Assembly (NCBI GenBank): GCA_905221605.1
Contig: CAJNDS010001402.1
Span: 102,501 to 166,500, forward strand
From: Symbiodinium natans
Lineage: Eukaryota > Sar > Dinophyceae > Suessiales > Symbiodiniaceae
Direction of reading: 5' to 3'
DNA length: 64,000 nt
Shown: piece after piece, positions 11,321 to 21,399 of the stretch
How the letters are laid out: each line of letters opens with the position of its first letter
Numbering within the stretch: position 1 is the stretch's first letter
Program-made: the position numbers and the translations under genes
The notes under the pieces: model-generated
Told to the model about the DNA's origin: nothing
The model's database searches: none
What the model saw: only the letters and a program-made list of their open reading frames with translations

Positions 11321-12262
11321 TCAAGCAGTTGGCTCTTGCAACTGCGACAGGGGAACTCTTTGCACCGCCGTGCGCTTCTGGATCGGCTCCGGGTACTTGA
11401 ATACGATAACGATCACGGCGGCGTTGTCCGCCTTGCTTGCTTTGCCTGCATTTTGCAGGACCGACACTGCAGCATCCTCCGGCTTCGCCGTGGTGCGCAG
11501 TGCCTTCCGTGCATGGATCACCGCAAACTGCTCCTTCAGCGGATCCCAGATCCCGTCGGAGCCAATCATCACAAAGTCGATGGTGCCATCGATGTCCACC
11601 CGAAATACCTCGGGTTCATTGAGGATCCCATTCACCTTTGTGCCAGTGCTGTAGCGCACATTTCCCATGGCTCTCGAAACAGCCACGTGCTCTTCAACGT
11701 ACCCTCCCTGGACGTGGACCCCCGACTGCCGCAAACGGTCTGCTTCCGCGGCATTCTTGTCAGGAGCGTGGTCGCAGGAAATGGCCTGGGCCGTGCCATC
11801 TTTGGACAAAACGGCCCGGCAATCGCCGAGGTTGGCGATCCACATGTCCGCTCCCTTGAGCAAGCCGAGGCAGGCTACTGTTCCGGAAGATGTCTGCAGG
11901 TGGGGCATCGGGTTCTGCATCATTCTCTGGATGACCTCCTCGTCTGCCGCTTTAAACGCAGCCTTGATGGCACCCTCCACATCCTCAGCTTCTTGGAGGT
12001 ACCGTCCCAGAATTTCCGGGAGGATCTCCTTGACCAAGATCACGGCTTGGCTCCCTGCATGTCCGTCGTATACTGCGAAGAGTTTGTAGCCTGCAATGTC
12101 ATCCCTCACATCAACTGCGTCCTCCATTTTGGAGCGCTCGTTCTTGGCCACTGCGTAGCCGCAGTCGACGCCTCCTCCGCAGTCGTCGTCCGGGAGGCTT
12201 GGGAGGCTTGCCTCCTTGCCCCTGTCAAGACAGGTGCACAGCTGGCTCAGAAGCCACCACAT
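11321..12262 (-). CDS. PP2C-family (PPM) Ser/Thr phosphatase, array copy 2, intact
   Basis: A single-exon gene of 313 codons. The ATG at 12262 (MWWLLSQLCTC) is chosen because the divergent relic at 6542 starts at the same point; the longer open frame upstream uses sequence that differs between copies. PPM motifs are present in order: KMED (residues 45-48), VYDGHAG with the metal ligand D66, SSGT at 125-128, NLGDCRAV with D147, SRAMGN near 196-201, GSDGIWD with D236, and DNAAVIVIVF with D279. Families with these motifs are Mg/Mn-dependent protein phosphatases. The length is close to a bare catalytic domain. There is no signal peptide or membrane segment; the N-terminus has two close cysteines, so lipid attachment is conceivable but unproven. 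This copy is unusual in having A174-D175 and M199 where the other copies have G-E and F. Confidence 0.93.
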   Translation of the reverse strand: MWWLLSQLCTCLDRGKEASLPSLPDDDCGGGVDCGYAVAKNERSKMEDAVDVRDDIAGYKLFAVYDGHAGSQAVILVKEILPEILGRYLQEAEDVEGAIKAAFKAADEEVIQRMMQNPMPHLQTSSGTVACLGLLKGADMWIANLGDCRAVLSKDGTAQAISCDHAPDKNAAEADRLRQSGVHVQGGYVEEHVAVSRAMGNVRYSTGTKVNGILNEPEVFRVDIDGTIDFVMIGSDGIWDPLKEQFAVIHARKALRTTAKPEDAAVSVLQNAGKASKADNAAVIVIVFKYPEPIQKRTAVQRVPLSQLQEPTA

Positions 12263-12411
12263 CTCGACGCACGGTAGGATTGGGTGCACCGATACATGTA
12301 TCAGCTTGATCCGATGAGCATGGCATGGCACACAGTTGTGATTCGTGGCATGAAGCTGAGCGAAGGAGCATGACACATCTGACCGGCCCCTCTTTGTCTT
12401 CTGACACTCAT
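12263..12411 (-). promoter_or_regulatory. Conserved 149-bp upstream core of the PP2C genes
   Basis: The 149 bp before each ATG are shared by all copies (14419-14567, 16569-16717, 18552-18700, 20708-20856, and 38460-38617 with 9 extra bases) and are still recognisable upstream of the relic at 6543-6670. The core ends abruptly (gene sense) at ATGAGTGTCAG, beyond which two different flanks occur. In gene sense it contains CTCCTTCGCTCAG (AG at 12357-12356), preserved in the relic, which could serve as a cis- or trans-splice acceptor. Whether it is leader, promoter or both cannot be told from sequence alone. Confidence 0.55.
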
Positions 12412-13476
12412 ATGTGTAGCGGAAAATGCAAGAGTGAGTATTCTAGCTGTTGTATGACTTTGTTTAGATGAGCAGTGCGGATGATTGAAGATGTCTATGC
12501 TTCCTTTTACAAAGGCCCGTCCGCCCGCCCAGCCCCGCCCCCCACCCCTGCAAAAACGGGGCCCAAATTTTGGGTTTAGGGGGTTGAGTGCAAGAACCGT
12601 CATTCTCTGAAGCCGCTCTCATCTGAAGCCGCTCTATGAAAGATGCCAGGCCTGAGCAAGGAAGGCGGCCACTCGGTTGGCGCACTGCACCTCCGGAAGT
12701 CGCGGGCGGGCATCTCCTTTGAATTGACATAAAGATGCCTACACTCTAATCAGGTGCCCAGGGCCAAGAAATAGCACGCCACATGTCACAAGGCCCATCA
12801 CGGATCTCTTGTGGCCTGTCAGAAACCCGAGCTCTGCCCAATTGCTGATTGACTTCTGACAACTAGCTGCCCTGAAACTCCACGGGCGTCTTCTGCAAGC
12901 GTTCACAGTTGCTGAGTGACTTCTGACGACAAGGGTGATTGTTTCTCCCTTAGCACTGAGGGTGCCCAAGCCAGGTGAAACTTGTGTTGAGGTGGTCTTT
13001 TTGAGAAACACACAAACCCTAAGGCCCTAACACCCTGGTGCCCCAAAATCCACAACCCTCAACTGCCCCTCAACTGCCATCCTCTGCATCTGAAAGAACC
13101 GCAGGTGCTGCCAGCCTGATGCCACGGGAGCCGGCCAGCCAAATGCCGACTTTGGGTCGCCTGCGCCTGAAAACAGCAGCTTGTTGGCTTCGGGCTTAGG
13201 GTCTATGCCCCTTTCAAGCACCAAACCCGTCGGGAAGTAGCAAAAAGTCGAAAAAAAAAAAAAAGAACGGCTCGGCAAAGCGCACCGGCTTTTCTTTCAA
13301 AGGCATGTTGCTGGTCAGCGTAGAACCGAGATGGCTCGCCTGATCGCACCCCCGCGGCCCCTCTTCTCTCCTCCTCTCTCGAAACGTTTCGGATTGCCCC
13401 CAAGTACCCCATGAAGCCTGTGGGTGCCCTCGATGCGGCTGCATGCTGAATTCGAAACGTTGCGTCCGTCTAGGAC
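12412..13476 (-). other. Spacer type A between PP2C copies 2 and 3
   Basis: This spacer holds, from high to low coordinates, the downstream flank of copy 3 (with a 14-base A-run at 13251-13264 and the GAACCGAGATGGCTCGCC block), a decayed heptamer stretch, and the type A upstream flank of copy 2 (TATGTGTAGCGGAAAATGC). The same spacer recurs near 18701-19765. No gene is recognised. Confidence 0.7.
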
Positions 13477-14418
13477 TCAAGCAGTTGGCTCTTGCAACTG
13501 CGACAGGGGAACTCTTTGCACCGCCGTGCGCTTCTGGATCGGCTCCGGGTACTTGAATACGATAACGATCACGGCGGCGTTGTCCGCCTTGCTTGCTTTG
13601 CCTGCATTTTGCAGGACCGACACTGCAGCATCCTCCGGCTTCGCCGTGGTGCGCAGTGCCTTCCGTGCATGGATCACCGCAAACTGCTCCTTCAGCGGAT
13701 CCCAGATCCCGTCGGAGCCAATCATCACAAAGTCGATGGTGCCATCGATGTCCACCCGAAATACCTCGGGTTCATTGAGGATCCCATTCACCTTTGTGCC
13801 AGTGCTGTAGCGCACATTTCCGAAGGCTCTCGAGACGGCCACGTGCTCTTCAACGTACCCTCCCTGGACGTGGACCCCCGACTGCCGCAAACGTTCTCCT
13901 TCCGCGGCATTCTTGTCAGGAGCGTGGTCGCAGGAAATGGCCTGGGCCGTGCCATCTTTGGACAAAACGGCCCGGCAATCGCCGAGGTTGGCGATCCACA
14001 TGTCCGCTCCCTTGAGCAAGCCGAGGCAGGCTACTGTTCCGGAAGATGTCTGCAGGTGGGGCATCGGGTTCTGCATCATTCTCTGGATGACCTCCTCGTC
14101 TGCCGCTTTAAACGCAGCCTTGATGGCACCCTCCACATCCTCAGCTTCTTGGAGGTACCGTCCCAGAATTTCCGGGAGGATCTCCTTGACCAAGATCACG
14201 GCTTGGCTCCCTGCATGTCCGTCGTATACTGCGAAGAGTTTGTAGCCTGCAATGTCATCCCTCACATCAACTGCGTCCTCCATTTTGGAGCGCTCGTTCT
14301 TGGCCACTGCGTAGCCGCAGTCGACGCCTCCTCCGCAGTCGTCGTCCGGGAGGCTTGGGAGGCTTGCCTCCTTGCCCCTGTCAAGACAGGTGCACAGCTG
14401 GCTCAGAAGCCACCACAT
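13477..14418 (-). CDS. PP2C-family phosphatase, array copy 3, intact
   Basis: 313 codons, colinear with copy 2 and carrying all PPM motifs and metal-ligand aspartates (D66, D236, D279). It differs from copy 2 at G174-E175 and F199, which makes this the majority form in the window. Residue 34 is Cys as in copy 2. The upstream flank is type B (a GCCAATTTTGGGTCTGAAG block on the plus strand), and the open frame runs on upstream through that flank for 113 codons, but that extension is not shared with copies 2 and 5, so I do not treat it as coding. Confidence 0.93.
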   Translation of the reverse strand: MWWLLSQLCTCLDRGKEASLPSLPDDDCGGGVDCGYAVAKNERSKMEDAVDVRDDIAGYKLFAVYDGHAGSQAVILVKEILPEILGRYLQEAEDVEGAIKAAFKAADEEVIQRMMQNPMPHLQTSSGTVACLGLLKGADMWIANLGDCRAVLSKDGTAQAISCDHAPDKNAAEGERLRQSGVHVQGGYVEEHVAVSRAFGNVRYSTGTKVNGILNEPEVFRVDIDGTIDFVMIGSDGIWDPLKEQFAVIHARKALRTTAKPEDAAVSVLQNAGKASKADNAAVIVIVFKYPEPIQKRTAVQRVPLSQLQEPTA

Positions 14419-15000
14419 CTCGACGCACGGTAGGATTGGGTGCACCGATACATGTATCAGCTTGATCCGATGAGCATGGCATGGCACACAGTTGTGATTC
14501 GTGGCATGAAGCTGAGCGAAGGAGCATGACACATCTGACCGGCCCCTCCTTGTCTTCTGACACTCATGCCAATTTTGGGTCTGAAGCCGCTCTACGAAAC
14601 TACGAAAGCTGCCACGCCTGAGCAGGGAACTCGGCTGGCGCCGCCGCAGCTCCGGAAGTCGTGGGCAGCTTTGGCCTGAGGGCTTTCGGGGCCCGCGCGG
14701 GGCTGCCAAGTGGCAGATCATGGACACCCAGAACTCACAGTCGAACCAGAACAGCACGCTACATGTCAGAATATCCTATATGTCCTCACAAGGCCCTCTC
14801 GTAACCTCTTGCGCCCCCCCAAGGCCAACTACTGATGGACTTCGTGGTTTTTCCCTTGAGCCAGCCTGGGCATCGAGGGTGCCTACGGGCCTACGCGAAG
14901 CCAGGTGAAACTTTTTTGGAAGTGCTCTTTGACAAGTTGAGCCCCAAAACTCTAAGGCCCTAACACCCTAAACAGCCCCACAACCCTCAACCCTCAACTG

Positions 15001-15058
15001 CCTCAACAGGTTTCAACTGCCTCAACTGCCTCAACTGCCTCAATTGCCTCAACTGCCA
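15001..15058. repeat. CCTCAACTG minisatellite
   Basis: Short 9-bp units of CTCAACTGC, repeated identically at 17151-17208 and expanded at 39016-39105. It marks the same point in each PP2C spacer. Confidence 0.85.
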
Positions 15059-15459
15059 CGCTCCGCAGAAAGAATCGCAGACGCTGCAAGCCTGACGCCA
15101 CCGAAGCCGGCCAGCCCAATACCGACTGCCGGCGCCTCTTTTTCGCTTGGGGTCTCCAGTGAGATTTGCAGGTCTCAGAGTGGCCCCTTGCAACTTTCAC
15201 GCACCAATCCCGTCGCGGGAAGCAACAACAAAAAAAGGCCCACAGCGAGAACGGCACGGCAAAGCGCACCGGCTTTTCTTTCAAAGGCATGTTGCTGGTC
15301 AGCATAGAACCGAGATGGCTCGCCTGATCGCACCCTCGCGGCCCCTCTTCTCTCCTCCTCTCTCGAAACGTCTCTGACTGCCTCAACGAAGTCTAGGTGG
15401 CTTGTGGGTGCCCTCGAAGCGGCTGCATGCTGAATTCGAACGTGCCGTCCGTCTAGGAC

Positions 15460-16568
15460 TTAAGCAGTTGGCTCTTGCAACTGCGACAAGGGAATTCTTT
15501 GCACCGCCGCGCGCTTCTGGATCGGCTCCGGGTACTTGAATACGACAACCACCACGGCGGCGTTGTCCGCCTTGCTTGCTTTGCCTGCATTTTGCAGATC
15601 CTCCGGCTTCGCCGTGGTGCGCAGTACAAAAGTGAATGGGATCATCAAGAGCACGTGGCCGTCTCGAGAGCCTTTGGAACTGTGCGCTACAGCACTGGTG
15701 CGAAAGTTAATGGGATCCTGAGTGAACCCGAGGTATTTCGGGTGGCCATCGACGACACCGTGGACTTCGTCATCGTTGGCTCCGACGGAATCTGGGATCC
15801 GCTGAAGGAGCAGTTTGCGGTGATTCAAGGCAAACTGCTCCTTCAGCGGATCCCAGACTCCGTCGGAGCCAATCATCACAAAGTCGATGGTGCCATCGAT
15901 GTCCACCCGAAATACCTCGGGTTCATTGAGGATCCCATTCACCTTTGTGCCAGTGCTGAAGCGCACATTTCCAAAGGCTCTCGAGACGGCCACGTGCTCT
16001 TCAACGTACCCTCCCTGGACGTGGACCCCCGACTGCCGCAAACGTTCTGCTTCCGCGGCATTCTTGTCAGGAGCGTGGTCGCAGGAATGGCCTGGGCCGT
16101 GCCATCTTTGGACACAACGGCCCTGCAGTCTCCCAGATTCGCAACCCACATGGCCGTTCCCTTGAGCAAGCCGAGGCAGGCTACTGTTCCTGAAGATGTC
16201 TGCAGGTGGGGCATCGGGTTCTCCACCATTCGCTGGATGACCTCCTCGTCTGCCGCTTTAAACGCAGCCTTGATGGCACCCTCCACATCCTCAGCTTCTT
16301 GGAGGTACCGTCCCAGAATTTCCGGGAGGATCTCCTTGACCAAGATCACGGCTTGGCTCCCTGCATGTCCGTCGTATACTGCGAAGAGTTTGTAGCCTGC
16401 AATGTCATCCCTCACATCAACTGCGTCCTCCATTTTGGAGCGCTCGTTCTTGGCCACTGCGTAGCCGCAGTCGACGCCTCCTCCGCAGTCGTCGTCCGGG
16501 AGGCTTGGGAGGCTTGCCTCCTTGCCCCTGTCAAGACAGGTGCACAGCTGGCTCAGAAGCCACCACAT
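15460..16568 (-). pseudogene. PP2C pseudogene, array copy 4, with frameshift and inverted insert
   Basis: The start region (ATG at 16568) to about residue 160 matches the intact copies. One base is then lost near 16083 (GCAGGAATGG against GCAGGAAATGG in the others), which shifts the frame within the segment encoding AQAISCDHAP. Further on, about 20 bp near 15625 are replaced by about 205 bp in the opposite orientation. In the plus direction this insert encodes PP2C sequence (SRAFGTVRYSTGAKVNG ... GSDGIWD). A 5-residue in-frame deletion lies near 15595 (PEDLQNAGK). Because PP2C coding sequence has no stops in the antisense register either, minus-strand frames remain open through the insert, giving a 229-codon C-terminal ORF. 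Extra changes (VENPMPH, GTAMWVANLG) show that this copy is more diverged than copies 3, 5 and 6. Function is unlikely. Confidence 0.88.
15625..16010. repeat. Large foldback (inverted repeat) inside PP2C copy 4
   Basis: The insert at about 15625-15830 is an inverted, imperfect copy of the adjacent gene segment at about 15831-16010. Near the centre GAAGGAGCAGTTTG (15804-15817) pairs with CAAACTGCTCCTTC (15831-15844) around a 13-base loop. Arms of roughly 180 bp differ at scattered sites. Confidence 0.85.
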
Positions 16569-17609
16569 CTCGACGCACGGTAGGATTGGGTGCACCGATA
16601 CATGTATCAGCTTGATCCGATGAGCATGGCATGGCACACAGTTGTGATTCGTGGCATGAAGCTGAGCGAAGGAGCATGACACATCTGACCGGCCCCTCCT
16701 TGTCTTCTGACACTCATGCCAATTTTGGGTCTGAAGCCGCTCTACGAAACTACGAAAGCTGCCACGCCTGAGCAGGGAACTCGGCTGGCGCCGCCGCAGC
16801 TCCGGAAGTCGTGGGCAGCTTTGGCCTGAGGGCTTTCGGGGCCCGCGCGGGGCTGCCAAGTGGCAGATCATGGACACCCAGAACTCACAGTCGAACCAGA
16901 ACAGCACGCTACATGTCAGAATATCCTATATGTCCTCACAAGGCCCTCTCGTAACCTCTTGCGCCCCCCCAAGGCCAACTACTGATGGACTTCGTGGTTT
17001 TTCCCTTGAGCCAGCCTGGGCATCGAGGGTGCCTACGGGCCTACGCGAAGCCAGGTGAAACTTTTTTGGAAGTGCTCTTTGACAAGTTGAGCCCCAAAAC
17101 TCTAAGGCCCTAACACCCTAAACAGCCCCACAACCCTCAACCCTCAACTGCCTCAACAGGTTTCAACTGCCTCAACTGCCTCAACTGCCTCAATTGCCTC
17201 AACTGCCACGCTCCGCAGAAAGAATCGCAGACGCTGCAAGCCTGACGCCACCGAAGCCGGCCAGCCCAATACCGACTGCCGGCGCCTCTTTTTCGCTTGG
17301 GGTCTCCAGTGAGATTTGCAGGTCTCAGAGTGGCCCCTTGCAACTTTCACGCACCAATCCCGTCGCGGGAAGCAACAACAAAAAAAGGCCCACAGCGAGA
17401 ACGGCACGGCAAAGCGCACCGGCTTTTCTTTCAAAGGCATGTTGCTGGTCAGCATAGAACCGAGATGGCTCGCCTGATCGCACCCTCGCGGCCCCTCTTC
17501 TCTCCTCCTCTCTCGAAACGTCTCTGACTGCCTCAACGAAGTCTATGTGGCTTGTGGGTGCCCTCGATGCGGCTGCATGCTGAATTCGAACGTGCCGTCC
17601 GTCTAGGAC

Positions 17610-18551
17610 TCAAGCAGTTGGCTCTTGCAACTGCGACAGGGGAACTCTTTGCACCGCCGCGCGCTTCTGGATCGGCTCCGGGTACTTGAATACGATAACG
17701 ATCACGGCGGCGTTGTCCGCCTTGCTTGCTTTGCCTGCATTTTGCAGGACCGACACTGCAGCATCCTCCGGCTTCGCCGTGGTGCGCAGTGCCTTCCGTG
17801 CATGGATCACCGCAAACTGCTCCTTCAGCGGATCCCAGATCCCGTCGGAGCCAATCATCACAAAGTCGATGGTGCCATCGATGTCCACCCGAAATACCTC
17901 GGGTTCATTGAGGATCCCATTCACCTTTGTGCCAGTGCTGTAGCGCACATTTCCGAAGGCTCTCGAGACGGCCACGTGCTCTTCAACGTACCCTCCCTGG
18001 ACGTGGACCCCCGACTGCCGCAAACGTTCTCCTTCCGCGGCATTCTTGTCAGGAGCGTGGTCGCAGGAAATGGCCTGGGCCGTGCCATCTTTGGACAAAA
18101 CGGCCCGGCAATCGCCGAGGTTGGCGATCCACATGTCCGCTCCCTTGAGCAAGCCGAGGCAGGCTACTGTTCCGGAAGATGTCTGCAGGTGGGGCATCGG
18201 GTTCTGCATCATTCTCTGGATGACCTCCTCGTCTGCCGCTTTAAACGCAGCCTTGATGGCACCCTCCACATCCTCAGCTTCTTGGAGGTACCGTCCCAGA
18301 ATTTCCGGGAGGATCTCCTTGACCAAGATCACGGCTTGGCTCCCTGCATGTCCGTCGTATACTGCAAAGAGTTTGTAGCCTGCAATGTCATCCCTCACAT
18401 CAACTGCGTCCTCCATTTTGGAGCGCTCGTTCTTGGCCACTGCGTAGCCGTAGTCGACGCCTCCTCCGCAGTCCTCGTCCGGGAGGCTTGGGAGGCTTGC
18501 CTCCTTGTCCCTGTCAAAACAGGTGCACAGCTGGCTCAGAAGCCACCACAT
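17610..18551 (-). CDS. PP2C-family phosphatase, array copy 5, intact
   Basis: 313 codons with all PPM motifs. Private or partly shared changes are L12F, G15D, D26E and C34Y in the N-terminal leader, and T298A near the C-terminus; the catalytic core equals copy 3. The upstream flank is type A as in copy 2, while the downstream flank matches that of copy 4, so the unit looks like a recombinant of two spacer types. Confidence 0.93.
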   Translation of the reverse strand: MWWLLSQLCTCFDRDKEASLPSLPDEDCGGGVDYGYAVAKNERSKMEDAVDVRDDIAGYKLFAVYDGHAGSQAVILVKEILPEILGRYLQEAEDVEGAIKAAFKAADEEVIQRMMQNPMPHLQTSSGTVACLGLLKGADMWIANLGDCRAVLSKDGTAQAISCDHAPDKNAAEGERLRQSGVHVQGGYVEEHVAVSRAFGNVRYSTGTKVNGILNEPEVFRVDIDGTIDFVMIGSDGIWDPLKEQFAVIHARKALRTTAKPEDAAVSVLQNAGKASKADNAAVIVIVFKYPEPIQKRAAVQRVPLSQLQEPTA

Positions 18552-19765
18552 CTCGACGCACGGTAGGATTGGGTGCACCGATACATGTATCAGCTTGATC
18601 CGAGGAGCATGGCATTGCACACAGTTGTGATTCGTGGCATGAAGCTGAGCGAAGGAGCATGACACATCTGACCGGCCCCTCCTTGTCTTCTGACACTCAT
18701 ATGTGTGTAGCGGAAAATGCAAGAGTGAGTATTCTAGCTGTTGTATGACTTTGTTTAGATGAGCAGTGCGGATGATTGAAGATGTCTATGCTTCCTTTTA
18801 CAAAGGCCCGTCCGCCCGCCCAGCCCCGCCCCCCACCCCTGCAAAAACGGGGCCCAAATTTTGGGTTTAGGGTTGAGTGCAAGAACCGTCATTCTCTGAA
18901 GCCGCTCTCATCTGAAGCCGCTCTATGAAAGATGCCAGGCCTGAGCAAGGAAGGCGGCCACTCGGTTGGCGCACTGCACCTCCGGAAGTCGCGGGCGGGC
19001 ATCTCCTTTGAATTGACATAAAGATGCCTACACTCTAATCAGGTGCCCAGGGCCAAGAAATAGCACGCCACATGTCACAAGGCCCATCACGGATCTCTTG
19101 TGGCCTGTCAGAAACCCGAGCTCTGCCCAATTGCTGATTGACTTCTGACAACTAGCTGCCCTGAAACTCCACGGGCGTCTTCTGCAAGCGTTCACAGTTG
19201 CTGAGTGACTTCTGACGACAAGGGTGATTGTTTCTCCCTTAGCACTGAGGGTGCCCAAGCCAGGTGAAACTTGTGTTGAGGTGGTCTTTTTGAGAAACAC
19301 ACAAACCCTAAGGCCCTAACACCCTGGTGCCCCAAAATCCACAACCCTCAACTGCCCCTCAACTGCCATCCTCTGCATCTGAAAGAACCGCAGGTGCTGC
19401 CAGCCTGATGCCACGGGAGCCGGCCAGCCAAATGCCGACTTTGGGTCGCCTGCGCCTGAAAACAGCAGCTTGTTGGCTTCGGGCTTAGGGTCTATGCCCC
19501 TTTCAAGCACCAAACCCGTCGGGAAGTAGCAAAAAGTCGAAAAAAAAAAAAAAGAACGGCTCGGCAAAGCGCACCGGCTTTTCTTTCAAAGGCATGTTGC
19601 TGGTCAGCGTAGAACCGAGATGGCTCGCCTGATCGCACCCCCGCGGCCCCTCTTCTCTCCTCCTCTCTCGAAACGTTTCGGATTGCCCCCAAGTACCCCA
19701 TGAAGCCTGTGGGTGCCCTCGATGCGGCTGCATGCTGAATTCGAAACGTTGCGTCCGTCTAGGAC

Positions 19766-20707
19766 TCAAGCAGTTGGCTCTTGCAACTGCGACAGGGGAA
19801 CTCTTTGCACCGCCGTGCGCTTCTGGATCGGCTCCGGGTACTTGAATACGATAACGATCACGGCGGCGTTGTCCGCCTTGCTTGCTTTGCCTGCATTTTG
19901 CAGGACCGACACTGCAGCATCCTCCGGCTTCGCCGTGGTGCGCAGTGCCTTCCGTGCATGGATCACCGCAAACTGCTCCTTCAGCGGATCCCAGATCCCG
20001 TCGGAGCCAATCATCACAAAGTCGATGGTGCCATCGATGTCCACCCGAAATACCTCGGGTTCATTGAGGATCCCATTCACCTTTGTGCCAGTGCTGTAGC
20101 GCACATTTCCGAAGGCTCTCGAGACGGCCACGTGCTCTTCAACGTACCCTCCCTGGACGTGGACCCCCGACTGCCGCAAACGTTCTCCTTCCGCGGCATT
20201 CTTGTCAGGAGCGTGGTCGCAGGAAATGGCCTGGGCCGTGCCATCTTTGGACAAAACGGCCCGGCAATCGCCGAGGTTGGCGATCCACATGTCCGCTCCC
20301 TTGAGCAAGCCGAGGCAGGCTACTGTTCCGGAAGATGTCTGCAGGTGGGGCATCGGGTTCTGCATCATTCTCTGGATGACCTGCTCGTCTGCCGCTTTAA
20401 ACGCAGCCTTGATGGCACCCTCCACATCCTCAGCTTCTTGGAGGTACCGTCCCAGAATTTCCGGGAGGATCTCCTTGACCAAGATCACGGCTTGGCTCCC
20501 TGCATGTCCGTCGTATACTGCGAAGAGTTTGTAGCCTGCAATGTCATCCCTCACATCAACTGCGTCCTCCATTTTGGAGCGCTCGTTCTTGGCCACTGCG
20601 TAGCCGTAGTCGACGCCTCCTCCGCAGTCGTCGTCCGGGAGGCTTGGGAGGCTTGCCTCCTTGCCCCTGTCAAGACAGGTGCACAGCTGGCTCAGAAGCC
20701 ACCACAT
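19766..20707 (-). CDS. PP2C-family phosphatase, array copy 6, intact
   Basis: 313 codons, all catalytic motifs present. It differs from copy 3 by C34Y and E109Q. The downstream spacer is the type A duplicate (offset 6289 from copy 3) and the upstream flank is type B. It is the last gene of the five-unit array; the flank ends at about 21133, where the 7-kb segment begins. Confidence 0.93.
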   Translation of the reverse strand: MWWLLSQLCTCLDRGKEASLPSLPDDDCGGGVDYGYAVAKNERSKMEDAVDVRDDIAGYKLFAVYDGHAGSQAVILVKEILPEILGRYLQEAEDVEGAIKAAFKAADEQVIQRMMQNPMPHLQTSSGTVACLGLLKGADMWIANLGDCRAVLSKDGTAQAISCDHAPDKNAAEGERLRQSGVHVQGGYVEEHVAVSRAFGNVRYSTGTKVNGILNEPEVFRVDIDGTIDFVMIGSDGIWDPLKEQFAVIHARKALRTTAKPEDAAVSVLQNAGKASKADNAAVIVIVFKYPEPIQKRTAVQRVPLSQLQEPTA

Positions 20708-21399
20708 CTCGACGCACGGTAGGATTGGGTGCACCGATACATGTATCAGCTTGATCCGATGAGCATGGCATGGCACACTGTTGTGATTCGTGGCATGAAG
20801 CTGAGCGAAGGAGCATGACACATCTGACCGGCCCCTCCCTTTCTTCTGACACTCATGCCAATTTTGGGTCTGAAGCCGCTCTACGAAACTACGAAAGCTG
20901 CCACGCCTGAGCAGGGAAGGCGGCCACCCGGCGTGCCGCAGCTCCGGAAGTCGTGGGCAGCTTTGGCCTGAGGGCTTTCGGGGCCCGCGCGGGGCTGCCA
21001 AGTGGCAGATCATGGACACCCAGGACGAACTCACAGTCGGGCCAGAACAGCACGCTACATGTCACAATATCCTATACGTCCTCACAAGGCCCTCTCATAA
21101 CCTCTTGCGCCCCCCCACTCCCCCCCACGGGGCAACTACTGATGGACTTCTGACGACAAGGGGTGGTTTTTTCCCTTGAGCCAGCCTTGGCATTGAGGGT
21201 CTTCACGGCTGGTTGTAAGCTGCCTTTGGAAGGATTCACTTGAAACAAATACAGAACTCTACCCTTCAATCCCTAAACCCCTCAACACAACCTCATAGGC
21301 CGAAGGTCCCGGCAGCACAAAGTCAGTACAGCAAATGACCCTGAACCCCAAAACCCCCAAAACCCCCAAAAAACCCAAAAACCCAAAACCCTAAACCCC

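Larger units (their letters stand above)
10860..21133 (-). repeat. Tandem array of five PP2C gene units, all on the minus strand
   Basis: Each unit is a 942-bp gene plus about 1.2 kb of spacer. Start codons lie at 12262, 14418, 16568, 18551 and 20707, giving spacings of 2156, 2150, 1983 and 2156 bp. Genes and spacers are homologous and often nearly identical. The segment 12.41-14.57 kb recurs at 18.70-20.86 kb (offset about 6289), and 14.57-15.55 kb recurs at 16.72-17.70 kb (offset 2150). All units face the same way, which fits unequal crossing-over between sister repeats. The left end fades out near 10.86 kb; the right end joins the 7-kb duplicated segment at about 21134. Confidence 0.95.

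Noticed and set aside
11336-12277. A 313-codon plus-strand ORF antisense to each intact PP2C gene (also at 13492, 17625 and 19781; a longer version at 37533)
   Set aside because: It lies exactly opposite a well-conserved phosphatase and its text has no domain. It is repeated only because the copies are nearly identical. It does explain why the inverted insert in copy 4 keeps frames open.
14560-14590. Resemblance of GCCAATTTTGGGTCTGAAG to the dinoflagellate spliced-leader sequence
   Set aside because: The match has insertions, lies on the strand opposite to the gene, and is absent from copies 2 and 5, so it is not usable as evidence for a retroposed leader.
13477-14757. Longer PP2C reading frames starting upstream of the chosen ATG (for example 426 codons here, 431 at copy 7)
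   Set aside because: The extra N-terminal text differs completely between flank A and flank B copies, whereas the MWW start is shared even by the relic.
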